Origin: Clostridia bacterium
GTDB taxonomy: Bacteria; Bacillota; Clostridia; Oscillospirales; UBA644
Assembly (NCBI GenBank): GCA_017424085.1
Contig: JAFPBP010000167.1
Coordinates: 1-22,271 of the forward strand
DNA length: 22,271 bases
Direction: 5' to 3'
The position numbers and the translations under genes were made by a program. The notes under the pieces were generated by a model that was not told the DNA's origin, ran no database searches, and was given only the letters and a program-made list of their open reading frames with translations. Below, one piece after another: positions 6,736 to 17,340 of the stretch (position 1 is its first letter; each line of letters starts with the position of its first letter).

Positions 6736-7833
6736 ATGAAAAAACAACCCGCAAAAATCATATATCCCCGCCTCGGCATGGTCTTTGCTCTGCTGGGAAC
6801 GGTGGCGATCCTCTTCCTCCCCGTGCTGTGGATGCCCCTCTGTCTGACCGCAAACGTCTTTCTTGCGGCGGGCGCCGTCTGCGGGACCGAGGTCAAGACC
6901 GTGACCCGCTCCAACCCCATGGCGAAGTTTTCCGAGGACGCTCCCGAAACGATTCAGGGGCAGGTCTTCCGCGTGCCCTTCCTCCCCATCCTCATCGGCT
7001 TGGTAGCCGCCGTCGCCGTGGGGATCCTTCAGGGCTCGGTGTTGGCAGGGGTTCTGACCTTCTTCACCTGGGGCGGGCTCGCCTATCCCCTTGCCCTGTG
7101 CGTTCTCTCCCAAGGAAATCTCAACTCCTCTCTGCAGGTGGGGCTTGCCTCCGCATCGGTGGTCACGCTTCTGGGCACGGCGCTCCAGATCTGGCTCACC
7201 TCCCCCGGCTGGACCTTCCAGCCCCGCTATTGCTACGAGCTGATCTCCAAGGTCATCGTCCCCGATCTGGAAAAGATCTTTTCGGTTGCTCTGGAAAGCG
7301 AGATCATCACCGAGGCAGGCTTCCAAGCCGCCTTCGGGAAGGTGTCGGTCAGCGCGGCGGCGCAAGCGGTGCTGGATTCCGCAGTGGTCACCCTGCCCGC
7401 GGTCATCGCCGTGGTCCTGCTGCTCGCCCTCTGCGTTCTCTGGTTCGGCATCAAGGCAGCCCTGAAGCGGGATGCCTCCGTGGAGATCAAGCACATGGGC
7501 CGTCTGGACGGATATCAGCCTGCCCGTGCGCTGTCCCCCATTTATCTCATCTCCGTTCTTCTCAGCCTGTTTTCCCATGGAAATTCGGTAATTCAGATCA
7601 CCGCCACCAACGCCATGTACGTGCTTTCGGCGGTTCTGATGTTCGCCGGTTTTTCCCTGATCCTTTATATCATTAACACCCGCGCTCCCTCTGCCGTTGC
7701 CCGCGTCTTTCTGGTCATCGGCACGGTGATCACGGCATGCTCCTCCTGCGGATCGTCTCTTCTGGTCCTGTTGGGGCTCATGTCCATCGGTCGGGATATG
7801 CGCGGAGGCTTCGGAGGAGGTACTCTGTATTGA
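6736..7833 (+). CDS. DUF2232 (YybS-like) multi-pass membrane protein
   Basis: 365 residues, highly hydrophobic, with several predicted membrane helices (roughly residues 14-30, 78-98, 100-115, 120-140, 210-230, 265-330). The recognition rests on topology plus the neighbourhood: in Bacillus the DUF2232 protein YybS lies immediately upstream of gdpP(yybT)-rplI-dnaC, as here. Its biochemical role is unknown. ATG 6736 is chosen because AGGAG lies 10 bases upstream; the in-frame ATG 6685 precedes a leader hairpin and has no ribosome binding site. It ends with a Gly-rich tail (MRGGFGGGTLY) and its TGA overlaps the next gene's TTG start (TTGA), so the two are translationally coupled. A Cys-Ser-Ser-Cys pair sits in the last membrane region. 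Confidence 0.75.
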   Translation: MKKQPAKIIYPRLGMVFALLGTVAILFLPVLWMPLCLTANVFLAAGAVCGTEVKTVTRSNPMAKFSEDAPETIQGQVFRVPFLPILIGLVAAVAVGILQGSVLAGVLTFFTWGGLAYPLALCVLSQGNLNSSLQVGLASASVVTLLGTALQIWLTSPGWTFQPRYCYELISKVIVPDLEKIFSVALESEIITEAGFQAAFGKVSVSAAAQAVLDSAVVTLPAVIAVVLLLALCVLWFGIKAALKRDASVEIKHMGRLDGYQPARALSPIYLISVLLSLFSHGNSVIQITATNAMYVLSAVLMFAGFSLILYIINTRAPSAVARVFLVIGTVITACSSCGSSLLVLLGLMSIGRDMRGGFGGGTLY

Positions 7834-9812
7834 AACGGACCCATCCCATTCTGGACCGTCTGATCTATCTGTGTCTCATTCCCACCGCAGGGGCGGTGAT
7901 CTACGTGTCCGAAAGCAAAAAGCTCATCTATCTGGTCTGCGGGCTCATGCTTGCCTGCATTCTGATCAACGAGATCCGTCTCTGGGCGGCGGGAAGAAAG
8001 AAAAAACGGATCGCCCGCTCCATCGTGGACATGCTGAACATGACCTCCCAGAAGCGGCTGGTGGAATTCCCCCTTCCCATCATCATTTCCGACGATCGGG
8101 GAACGATCCTGTGGTACAACGAAGCCTTTACCGATACCACCGATGAGACCACCCTTCTCACCTTCCACAACGTCTGTCAGCTGGATAAGGACATTCTGGA
8201 GCAACGCATCACCGAGCTGAAGTTCGGCGGAAAATACTACACCGCCTACATGGATTGCTACAAGTTCGGAGAGCGGAGCGACCTTTATATCTTCTACCTG
8301 TTCGATACCACCAAGCACCATCTGCTTCAGCGGGAATACGACCTGAGCCGTCCCGTGGTGGCGCACCTGATCGTGGACAACTACGATGAGGTCTTCACGG
8401 GCATGAAGGAAAGCGAACGCTCCACCGCCATGGCGCTCATCGACGAGGAGATCGACGCTTGGGCGCAGGCGTCGGGAGGCATCCTCTGTCACGGCGAGCG
8501 GGAGCGCTATCTGTTCGTCTTTGAAAAACGCGCGCTGACCGAATTCGAAAAGGGTCGGTTCGATATTCTGGAGCGGGTCCGCAGGATCCCCACCTCCAGC
8601 AAGCTGGCGCCCACCCTCTCCATCGGGGTCGGAGCGGACATGAAGACCTTTACCAAGTGCGAGGAAGCGGCACGGGCGGCGCTGGATATGGCGCTCTCCC
8701 GCGGCGGCGACCAGGCGGCGATCAAAAACAACGCGGGCTTCTCCTTCTACGGCGGAAGAAGCAGCGGCGGCGAGCGACGCACCCGCGTCAAATCCCGCGT
8801 CATCGCAAACGCTCTGTCCGAGCATCTGAAATCGGTGAACCGACTGCTGATCATGGGGCACGCCTACGGAGACATGGACAGCCTCGGAGCCGCCGTTGGC
8901 ATGGCGCGCATCGCAAAGGAGCGTGCCATCGATCCCAAGATCGTCATCGACGAAGCCACCGATCTGACGGGCAAGCTTCTGCAGGATCTGAAGAACGATC
9001 CCGACCACGCCGATTGGTTCATCACCCGCAAGGAAGCGACGGAATATCTGGGCGAGGGAACGGCAGTTGCGGTGGTGGATACCCACCGAGCGGCGGGAAC
9101 CGTGGCGCCCGAGCTTCTGAAGAAATGCAAGAAGGTCTTCGTCATCGACCATCATCGGAAGGGAACCGACTGCATTCAGGATCCTCAGCTGATCTATCAG
9201 GAGCCCTACGCATCCTCCACCTGTGAAATGGTCACCGAGCTGTTCCACTATATGAACGTCTATTCCTTCCCTCCCATCGAGGCAAACGCCATGATGGCGG
9301 GAATCTTCCTGGACACGAAGAACTTCACCATCCGCACCAACACCTGTACCTTCGAGGCATCGGCGACCCTGCGTAAGGCGGGTGCCGACACGGTGGTGGT
9401 CAAGCAGTATTTCCAATCCGACATGGAAACCTACCGCAACAAGGTCCGCTTCGTGGCGTCGGCAGAGCTGTATCGCAAGCATTTTGCCATCGCCCATCTC
9501 AACGACGAATCGGCAGGCAATCTGAAGATCGCGGCGGCGCAGGCGGCGGACGAAATGATGTCCATCGAAAACGCCAAGGCGGCGTTCACCCTTTACCCCG
9601 ACAAAAACGGAAACGTTGCCATTTCGGGTCGGTCCTACGGCGAGGTCAACGTGCAGCTGATCCTGGAGAAATTCGGAAACGGCGGCGGACACCTGACCAT
9701 GGCGGGAGCGCTGGCAGAGAACTCCACGCTGGTTCCCACCGAGGAGCACCTGAAGGACTATATTGACGAATATCTGGAAGAAAGCGCCCCCGTGGCACCC
9801 ACGGGAAAATGA
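7830..9812 (+). CDS. gdpP: Cyclic-di-AMP phosphodiesterase GdpP (YybT family)
   Basis: 660 residues, essentially the Bacillus GdpP length. GdpP hydrolyses c-di-AMP to pApA and so controls potassium and osmolyte transport, wall stress and beta-lactam tolerance. Domains in order: two N-terminal membrane helices (about 9-26 and 31-49), a degenerate PAS domain (about 75-165), a degenerate GGDEF domain with GGDQ (292-295), and DHH/DHHA1 phosphoesterase. Active-site signatures are GHAYGDMDS (343-351, DxD at 348/350), VVDTH (415-419), VIDHH (438-442), FLDTKNF and the DHHA1 GNGGGH (616-621). Start: TTG 7830, overlapping the previous stop, with GGAGGAGG (7813-7820) nine bases upstream; the longer frame from ATG 7737 lies inside the previous gene. 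Followed 29 bases later by rplI. Confidence 0.95.
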   Translation: MKRTHPILDRLIYLCLIPTAGAVIYVSESKKLIYLVCGLMLACILINEIRLWAAGRKKKRIARSIVDMLNMTSQKRLVEFPLPIIISDDRGTILWYNEAFTDTTDETTLLTFHNVCQLDKDILEQRITELKFGGKYYTAYMDCYKFGERSDLYIFYLFDTTKHHLLQREYDLSRPVVAHLIVDNYDEVFTGMKESERSTAMALIDEEIDAWAQASGGILCHGERERYLFVFEKRALTEFEKGRFDILERVRRIPTSSKLAPTLSIGVGADMKTFTKCEEAARAALDMALSRGGDQAAIKNNAGFSFYGGRSSGGERRTRVKSRVIANALSEHLKSVNRLLIMGHAYGDMDSLGAAVGMARIAKERAIDPKIVIDEATDLTGKLLQDLKNDPDHADWFITRKEATEYLGEGTAVAVVDTHRAAGTVAPELLKKCKKVFVIDHHRKGTDCIQDPQLIYQEPYASSTCEMVTELFHYMNVYSFPPIEANAMMAGIFLDTKNFTIRTNTCTFEASATLRKAGADTVVVKQYFQSDMETYRNKVRFVASAELYRKHFAIAHLNDESAGNLKIAAAQAADEMMSIENAKAAFTLYPDKNGNVAISGRSYGEVNVQLILEKFGNGGGHLTMAGALAENSTLVPTEEHLKDYIDEYLEESAPVAPTGK

Positions 9813-9841
9813 ACCCCTACGGGGAATGAAAGGAAATTCTT

Positions 9842-10288
9842 ATGAAGGTTATTTTGAAAGCTGACGTAAAATCTTTGGGCAAGAAGGGCGAATTGGTCAA
9901 CACCTCCGACGGATACGCCCGCAACTATCTCTTCCCCCGCGGACTTGCCGTGGAGGCGTCGGCGGAGAACATGAACGTATACAACTCCCAGCAGGCGGCA
10001 GCAGCGCACCGCAAGGCAGAAGAAAAGAGACACGCCGAAGAGCTGAAATCTCAGCTGTCCTCGGTGAAGGTCATCGTGAAGGGCAAGGTAGGCGCCAACG
10101 GATGCCTGCAGGGCTCCGTCACCACCAAGGACATTGCGGAAGAGCTGAAAAAGCAGCACGGCATTGAGATCGACAAGAAAAAGATCACCATGAAGCTGGC
10201 GGTCCGCGGCTTCGGTCAGTACACGGCGGACGTCCGTCTCTATCCCGAGATCACCGCAGAGCTGACCGTCCTTGTGGAGCAGGAATAA
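9842..10288 (+). CDS. rplI: 50S ribosomal protein bL9
   Basis: 148 residues, the normal size of bL9, a two-domain large-subunit protein that binds 23S rRNA near the L1 stalk and helps keep the reading frame. The N-terminal domain signature is clear: MKVILKADVKSLGKKGELV followed by VNTSDGYARNYLFPRGLAVEA. A long Ala/Lys/Glu-rich connecting helix follows (about residues 40-75), then the C-terminal rRNA-binding domain. GAAAGGAAA lies just before the ATG. Position between gdpP and dnaB is the conserved Firmicutes arrangement; the gap to dnaB is 36 bases with no promoter or terminator visible. Confidence 0.97.
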   Translation: MKVILKADVKSLGKKGELVNTSDGYARNYLFPRGLAVEASAENMNVYNSQQAAAAHRKAEEKRHAEELKSQLSSVKVIVKGKVGANGCLQGSVTTKDIAEELKKQHGIEIDKKKITMKLAVRGFGQYTADVRLYPEITAELTVLVEQE

Positions 10289-10324
10289 TCTCCCCACGCA
10301 AATTCCGAAAAGGAAGCGAGATCC

Positions 10325-11704
10325 ATGGAACAACAAAAATACGATTTTGATCGCCAGCTGCCCCACAACACGGAGGCGGAGCAGATCGTTCTGGGGTCGG
10401 TCCTTCTGGACCCCGAAAGCATCGGCACCGTGGCGGAAGCCCTGCAGGTGGATCAGTTCTATACCAAACGGCATCAGGTCATTTTCGAGACCATGCTGGA
10501 GATGTACGACAACGGCGACCCCATCGAGGGTGTCCTGCTCCTGTCCAAGCTGAGAGAGCAGGGAGAATTCACCTCCGAGGACGATAGTCAATATCTGTAT
10601 CTTCTGGCGGAGAACGCCTCGTCGGTAAAGAGCATCGACTATTACACCAAGCTGATCTCCGACGCGGCAAACCTGCGGCGGGTCATCGAGGCATGCAAGG
10701 ACATTACCGATCTGAGCTACGCCAACACCGATCTGCCCACGGTTCTGGGCTTGGCAGAGCAGCGGTTCTACGATATTTCCAACGGGAAGCAATCGGTCCA
10801 GCTGCATCGGCTGGGTGCCGTGGCGAAGGAAGAGATCAACCGTCTGACCGAAATGGAAAAGGACGAAACGGGGAAATTCGCCCCCATCAAGGTGGGCATC
10901 TCCGATTTCGATAATTTCCTCGGGGGCTTGAACAACAGTGACCTGTTCATTCTCGCCGCCCGCCCCGGTGTAGGTAAAACCTCCTTTGCCCTGAACATCG
11001 CCTACAACATCGCCCTTTCCTCCCAATACAATCCCCGCAAATCGGTGGTCTTCTTCTCGCTGGAAATGTCCAAGGAGCAGTTGGCGCGCCGCATCATCTC
11101 CACCTCCTGCAAGATCGAGAGCGAAAAGCTCCGTCTGGGCAAGCTGGACGCACGGGATTGGGAGGAGCTTCTGCGGGTCTGGCGCTCCAACCTGCGGGAC
11201 ATGAACTTCTACATGGACGAAACCGGTAACATCACCGCGCTGGATATGAAATCCAAGCTTCGCAAGGTACCCAACCTGGGCTTGGTGGTCATCGACTACC
11301 TTCAGCTGATGTCTGCGGCAACGGGAGGCGGACGGGATAACCGCGTGCAGGAATTGTCCACCATCACCCGCTCCCTGAAGCTGATGGCGAAGGAACTGAA
11401 CGTACCCGTAATTCTTCTGTCTCAGCTGTCCCGTGGTATTGAAAAGCGCGACGACCCCACGCCTCAGCTGTCCGACCTGCGTGACTCGGGCTCCATCGAG
11501 CAGGACGCCGACATCGTGGTCTTTTTGTCCCGCGACTACTACGAAAAGGACGCGGCGAAAAAGAATATCTGTAACGTGCATATCGCCAAAAACCGTCACG
11601 GCTCGGTGGGAAAGATCTCCCTGAACTGGGACGGCAGATACACCGCCTTTACCGCACAGGCAACCAACGTGACCGTTCCCGAGGGCTACGGCGATGCCCC
11701 TTGA
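10325..11704 (+). CDS. dnaB: Replicative DNA helicase DnaB (DnaC in Bacillus)
   Basis: 459 residues, the usual length. The hexameric ATP-driven helicase unwinds the chromosome at the fork and recruits primase. The N-terminal primase-interacting domain (about 1-150) begins LPHNTEAEQIVLGSVL; the RecA-like domain starts near 185 with GISDFDNFLGGLNNSDL. The Walker A motif is ARPGVGKTS (212-220), Walker B is LVVIDYLQLM, and the C-terminal motifs LSQLSRGIEKRDD and PQLSDLRDSGSIEQDAD are intact. No intein is present. AAGGAAGCGAG precedes the ATG. Its last 11 bases overlap the start of tilS. Confidence 0.97.
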   Translation: MEQQKYDFDRQLPHNTEAEQIVLGSVLLDPESIGTVAEALQVDQFYTKRHQVIFETMLEMYDNGDPIEGVLLLSKLREQGEFTSEDDSQYLYLLAENASSVKSIDYYTKLISDAANLRRVIEACKDITDLSYANTDLPTVLGLAEQRFYDISNGKQSVQLHRLGAVAKEEINRLTEMEKDETGKFAPIKVGISDFDNFLGGLNNSDLFILAARPGVGKTSFALNIAYNIALSSQYNPRKSVVFFSLEMSKEQLARRIISTSCKIESEKLRLGKLDARDWEELLRVWRSNLRDMNFYMDETGNITALDMKSKLRKVPNLGLVVIDYLQLMSAATGGGRDNRVQELSTITRSLKLMAKELNVPVILLSQLSRGIEKRDDPTPQLSDLRDSGSIEQDADIVVFLSRDYYEKDAAKKNICNVHIAKNRHGSVGKISLNWDGRYTAFTAQATNVTVPEGYGDAP

Positions 11705-12995
11705 GAAGACCGTAGCCGCAACCCTGCGGGAGGAGGGCATGGAGGAAGGGTGTAACGGGCTGATCCTCGCCGTTTCGGGAGGTCCCGATTCCATGGCGAT
11801 GCTCACCTACTACGCCGTCCACCGTCCCGATTACCCCGTCACCGTTGCCCACGTGCACCACGGGCTCCGCCCCGAATCGGACGGAGAAGAGACCATGGTG
11901 CGGGACTTCTGCAACGCCGTGGGGATCCCCTGTCGGGTGCTTCACGCCCACGTGCGGCAGGAAATAGAACGGGGAGAGACCGAGGAAAGCGCCGCGCGGC
12001 GGATCCGATACGATTTTTTCCGATCGGTTGCCGCAGACCAAGGCGCCACCCACGTTGCCACCGCCCATACAGCCGACGATCAATGCGAAACGGTGCTTTT
12101 GCATCTGTTGCACGGAGCGGGCCCCAAGGGTCTTTGCGGAATTCCCCCAAAGCGGAACGAAGGAAGCACGATCCTCATCCGACCGCTGATAAATTGTCCG
12201 AAATCGGACACGATAGAATATTGTAAAGCCATGGGCACGCCCTTTGCGCTGGACAAAACCAACGACAGCCTGCAATACACGCGAAACCGCATCCGCCATA
12301 CGGTGGTGCCCCCCATGGAGCAGATCAACCCAAGCCTGCGGCAAGCCCTTTGCCGTACCGCCGCCGCTCTCCGTCTCCAGCAGGAGGCAATGGAAGCACG
12401 GGCAAACGCATTTCTGAACGATCACCCCTCCGTCCTCCCCGCAGATCAACTGCGCGCCCTTCCCAAGGGAGAGCAGGCAGAGATCCTGCGCGCCGCCTTT
12501 TCCCGTCTGGAAAAGACTCTGTCCTTCGAGCAGACCGAGCAGGCGCTGGCGCTGTTGGAGAAATCCACGGGAACGGTGGAGTTTGACCGCAAATACACCC
12601 TGCATCTGGGGCAGAATCAGCTGACGGTTCGGGAAAATGCACCCCCGCCGCCGCCCCGTCTGATCACCGACCTTCAAACGGTGCTGGACGACGGACGGAT
12701 CCTGACTCTGACAGAGATGGTGGCAACCCCCGAAAATCGCTACCGACTCATCCCCCTGCGCCTGCCGCTGACCCTGCGGACCCGCATTGACGGAGACGTG
12801 ATCAAGACCCGCGCAGGCACAAAGCCGCTGAAAAAGTATCTGACCGAGCTGCAGATCCCGAAAGCAGAGCGGGACGCCCTTTGGATTCTCAGCGACGAGC
12901 ACCGCCTGGTGTGGTGCGAACGGGTGGGACCGTCCACCCACGAACCCCTTTCGGTCGGCGACGCCGGCTATTCCGTGGAGATCACGGAGGCATAA
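11694..12995 (+). CDS. tilS: tRNA(Ile)-lysidine synthetase TilS
   Basis: 433 residues. TilS ligates lysine to C34 of the CAU-anticodon tRNA(Ile), converting its decoding from AUG to AUA. The PP-loop N-type ATP pyrophosphatase motif is LAVSGGPDSMA (SGGPDS at 28-33), followed by AHVHHGLRPES, and TAHTADDQCETVLLHLLHGAG. The C-terminal domain with TRAGTKPLKKYLTELQIPKAERDALWIL is the tRNA-binding TilS C-domain. The ATG at 11694, inside the end of dnaB, gives the usual N-terminal helix before the PP-loop; the internal ATG 11739 would remove it. The ribosome binding site is weak (GAGGG), consistent with coupling to dnaB. hpt follows after 39 bases. Confidence 0.96.
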   Translation: MPLEKTVAATLREEGMEEGCNGLILAVSGGPDSMAMLTYYAVHRPDYPVTVAHVHHGLRPESDGEETMVRDFCNAVGIPCRVLHAHVRQEIERGETEESAARRIRYDFFRSVAADQGATHVATAHTADDQCETVLLHLLHGAGPKGLCGIPPKRNEGSTILIRPLINCPKSDTIEYCKAMGTPFALDKTNDSLQYTRNRIRHTVVPPMEQINPSLRQALCRTAAALRLQQEAMEARANAFLNDHPSVLPADQLRALPKGEQAEILRAAFSRLEKTLSFEQTEQALALLEKSTGTVEFDRKYTLHLGQNQLTVRENAPPPPPRLITDLQTVLDDGRILTLTEMVATPENRYRLIPLRLPLTLRTRIDGDVIKTRAGTKPLKKYLTELQIPKAERDALWILSDEHRLVWCERVGPSTHEPLSVGDAGYSVEITEA

Positions 12996-13034
12996 TTTCG
13001 TTAAAAAAAACATTTACATACGGAGGATCCTTTT

Positions 13035-13568
13035 ATGGGATACACTATCACCCCCTACATCACCGAGCAGGAGATCCGCACCCGCACCAAGGAATTGGCG
13101 GAGCAGATCAAAAAGGACTATGAAGGGAACCCCATTCTTCTCATTTCCATTCTGAAAGGCGCGGTGGTGTTCCTCACCGATCTGATGCGCGCTCTGGAAA
13201 CCGAGGACGTCACCATCGACTTCATGGTGGTCTCCAGCTACGGGCACGGCACCGAGTCCAACGGACACGTCAAGATCACCAAAGACCTTTCCGTGGACAT
13301 TGCGGGCAAGGACGTTCTGATCGTGGAGGATATTCTGGACAGCGGAAACACCCTCTCCACCATCATTGAGATCCTGCGGGGCAGAGGAGTCAACTCCCTT
13401 CGCATCTGCTCTCTGCTCGACAAGCCCTCCCGCAGAACCACCGTGGTTCCTCTGGAATACACGGGCTTCGTCATCCCCGACAAGTTCGTGGTGGGATACG
13501 GGCTGGACTACAGCGAAAAGCACCGCAATCTCCCCTACATCGGCGTGGTGGAATTCACCGAAAACTAA
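13035..13568 (+). CDS. hpt: Hypoxanthine phosphoribosyltransferase
   Basis: 177 residues. It salvages hypoxanthine (and usually guanine) with PRPP to form IMP/GMP in the cytoplasm. Signatures: the PRPP-binding loop VLIVEDILDSGNT (94-106), the flexible-loop SSYG, LLDKPSRRTT, and FVVGYGLDYSEKHRNLPYIGVV with the purine-contacting Asp and the C-terminal motif. GGAGG (13022-13026) lies 8 bases before the ATG. The order tilS-hpt-ftsH is conserved in Firmicutes. A TTG-initiated ftsH follows 15 bases after the stop. Confidence 0.97.
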   Translation: MGYTITPYITEQEIRTRTKELAEQIKKDYEGNPILLISILKGAVVFLTDLMRALETEDVTIDFMVVSSYGHGTESNGHVKITKDLSVDIAGKDVLIVEDILDSGNTLSTIIEILRGRGVNSLRICSLLDKPSRRTTVVPLEYTGFVIPDKFVVGYGLDYSEKHRNLPYIGVVEFTEN

Positions 13569-13583
13569 CAGGAGGCATCCCCA

Positions 13584-15575
<1,992 letters not shown>

Positions 15576-15606
15576 TCTATTATAATAAGGAAAGGAAGCG
15601 GAACCC

Positions 15607-16413
15607 ATGGACATTGTTCGCGATCTTTTTACCCGACGGGGCTTGCCCGTGGCTTCCGTGCCCTTTGACCAAGTACAGCTGCGCCCCGTAGACGGGGTCA
15701 CCACGGTCCTCATCACCGCTCTGCCCTATTATTTCCCCCTGCGGGAGGGGCAGAATCTGGCGCGGTTCGCCGCCCTCCCCGACTATCATCGCTATTTCGG
15801 CGATCAGTTGCGAGAGATTGCCGCCGAGCTGAGCGCCCTGTATCCCCAAAACACCTTCCTCGCTTACACCGACAATTCCCCCACCGACGAGCAAAAGGCG
15901 GCGTTGCGGAGCGGACTTGCGGCAAAGGGGAAGAACAATCTTTGCATCACCGAAAAGGGATCCTTCGTCTTTTTGGGCGAGATCCTCACCGACCTTGCGG
16001 TCTCCCTCACGGCAGAGCCGCCCCGCCTCAACTGCGACGCCTGCGGCAGGTGCATTGCCGCCTGCCCCAACGGAGCGCTGACCGAGGAAGGCTTCCGCTA
16101 CGAGCGGTGCCTTGCCTACATAACCCAAAAGAAGGGCGAGCTGACCGAGGAAGAGGCGGAAGCCATCCGCAAAAACCGCATGGCTTGGGGATGCGACCGT
16201 TGCTCCGAGGTCTGCCCCCACAACGCGGGCTTGCCTGCGGCGCCCATTGCCCTGCCCCCCAACGAGATCCTTCCCCGTCTGACGTTGCAGGATCTGGAGG
16301 GGCTCAGCGACCGAAAATTCCGTGAGATTTACCGTGACCGTGCCTTCGCATGGCGCGGGAAAGCAACCATGCAACGAAATCTGATGATTCTGGAGGAAAA
16401 AGAACATGGCTAA
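15607..16413 (+). CDS. Short QueG-like protein with two [4Fe-4S] clusters
   Basis: 268 residues resembling epoxyqueuosine reductase (QueG), the cobalamin- and Fe-S-dependent enzyme that makes the last reduction to queuosine in tRNA wobble positions. The QueG-type core is visible: an N-terminal ITALPYY segment, YTDNSPTDEQ with a GLAAKGKNNL loop, FVFLGEILTDL, then cysteines 143/146/149/153 (CDACGRCIAACP) and 168/196/199/203 (GCDRCSEVCP) for two clusters. The protein is about 100 residues shorter than classical QueG and has no C-terminal HEAT-like extension, as in many Clostridia. Whether it acts in queuosine synthesis is therefore uncertain. ATG 15607 has an AAGGAAAGGAAG ribosome binding site. 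Its end overlaps the next gene by 8 bases. Confidence 0.82.
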   Translation: MDIVRDLFTRRGLPVASVPFDQVQLRPVDGVTTVLITALPYYFPLREGQNLARFAALPDYHRYFGDQLREIAAELSALYPQNTFLAYTDNSPTDEQKAALRSGLAAKGKNNLCITEKGSFVFLGEILTDLAVSLTAEPPRLNCDACGRCIAACPNGALTEEGFRYERCLAYITQKKGELTEEEAEAIRKNRMAWGCDRCSEVCPHNAGLPAAPIALPPNEILPRLTLQDLEGLSDRKFREIYRDRAFAWRGKATMQRNLMILEEKEHG

Positions 16414-17338
16414 AAAAACATCATCCCTGAGCGCCATCGGAAGCGTGATCGTGCTTTGCTTCTTTGCCGTGGCAGTCATTGCCCTGGCACATGCCATGAC
16501 CACCCCTCCCGAGCCCGAGCCCCCCGTGGTGCAGAACACAAGCTCCACGCAACCGTCAACGGCCACCGCCTCCCAATCCGAGACGAACACCTCTGACACC
16601 GCAACGTCCGACCAAGGCTCCGCAACCTCCTCGGACACGGCAACCGCAACGGAAGGATCGTCTACCACCGATTCCGATCCCACCACCGACACAAACCAAC
16701 AAACCACCTCCACAAACGATAACTCCTACGTCTCGAAGAACGAGACCTCCTCCTTCGCAAAGGACAAATGGTACATGCTTCTGGCAAACGGAGCCAACCC
16801 CCTCCCCGAGAATTATAAGTTCGAGGAAGCCACCGTCTATTCCGCAGGGCGGAACTGGATCGTGGATGCCCGCTGTGCCGAAGACATGAAAGCCATGATC
16901 GCCGCGGCGAAAGAGGACGGAGTGAGCCTGATCATCTGCTCCGCCTACCGTTCCTACGAGCTGCAGGAGAAAAATTTCAACGCAAAGGTTCAGTATTACA
17001 TCAACAAGGGCTATTCCAAGGAGGATGCCGTGGCGAAAACCGCCACCATCATCGCCGTCCCCGGAACCTCCGAGCATCATACGGGGCTGGCGGCGGATAT
17101 CGTGACTCCCTCCTACCAGACCCTGGATTCGAAGTTTGAAAAAACCGAAGCTTTTAAGTGGCTCTACGAGAATTGCGCCGAATTCGGCTTCGTTTTGCGC
17201 TATCCCAAGGACAAGGTCGATGTGACCAAGATCATCTACGAGCCCTGGCATTACCGCTACGTGGGCAAGGAAGCGGCGCAGATCATGATGAGCGAGGGCA
17301 TTTGCTTCGAGGAATTTTTGGAGAAATACGGAACCTGA
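16406..17338 (+). CDS. Membrane-anchored D-alanyl-D-alanine carboxypeptidase, VanY/M15B family
   Basis: 310 residues. Residues 1-30 hold a basic start and one hydrophobic helix, so the protein is anchored with its enzyme outside. A Ser/Thr-rich, low-complexity linker (about 33-116) probably spans part of the wall. The peptidase domain (about 120-310) has the M15B zinc motif SEHHTGLAAD with His224 and Asp231, the catalytic/ligand pair in YEPWHYR (Glu279, His282), and the substrate-loop CSAYRSYELQ. The family trims the terminal D-Ala from peptidoglycan stem peptides. No vanRS, vanHAX or other glycopeptide-resistance genes are near, so a housekeeping wall role is more likely. GGAGG (16392-16396) lies 9 bases before the ATG, inside the end of the QueG-like gene. 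Confidence 0.92.
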   Translation: MAKKTSSLSAIGSVIVLCFFAVAVIALAHAMTTPPEPEPPVVQNTSSTQPSTATASQSETNTSDTATSDQGSATSSDTATATEGSSTTDSDPTTDTNQQTTSTNDNSYVSKNETSSFAKDKWYMLLANGANPLPENYKFEEATVYSAGRNWIVDARCAEDMKAMIAAAKEDGVSLIICSAYRSYELQEKNFNAKVQYYINKGYSKEDAVAKTATIIAVPGTSEHHTGLAADIVTPSYQTLDSKFEKTEAFKWLYENCAEFGFVLRYPKDKVDVTKIIYEPWHYRYVGKEAAQIMMSEGICFEEFLEKYGT

Positions 17339-17340
17339 TC

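Noticed and set aside
7665..9749. Long minus-strand open frame opposite gdpP
   Set aside because: Antisense to a clearly coding gene with all catalytic motifs; it arises from high-GC codon bias and has no supporting ribosome binding site or homology.
15581..15586. TATAAT before the QueG-like gene
   Set aside because: No -35-like hexamer lies 16-19 bases upstream, and the spot is between tightly spaced genes; it may be chance in an A/T-rich ribosome binding region.
16406..17338. Glycopeptide resistance interpretation of the VanY-like gene
   Set aside because: No VanRS, VanH, VanA/B-type ligase or VanX is nearby, and the domain family includes many ordinary wall-remodelling enzymes.
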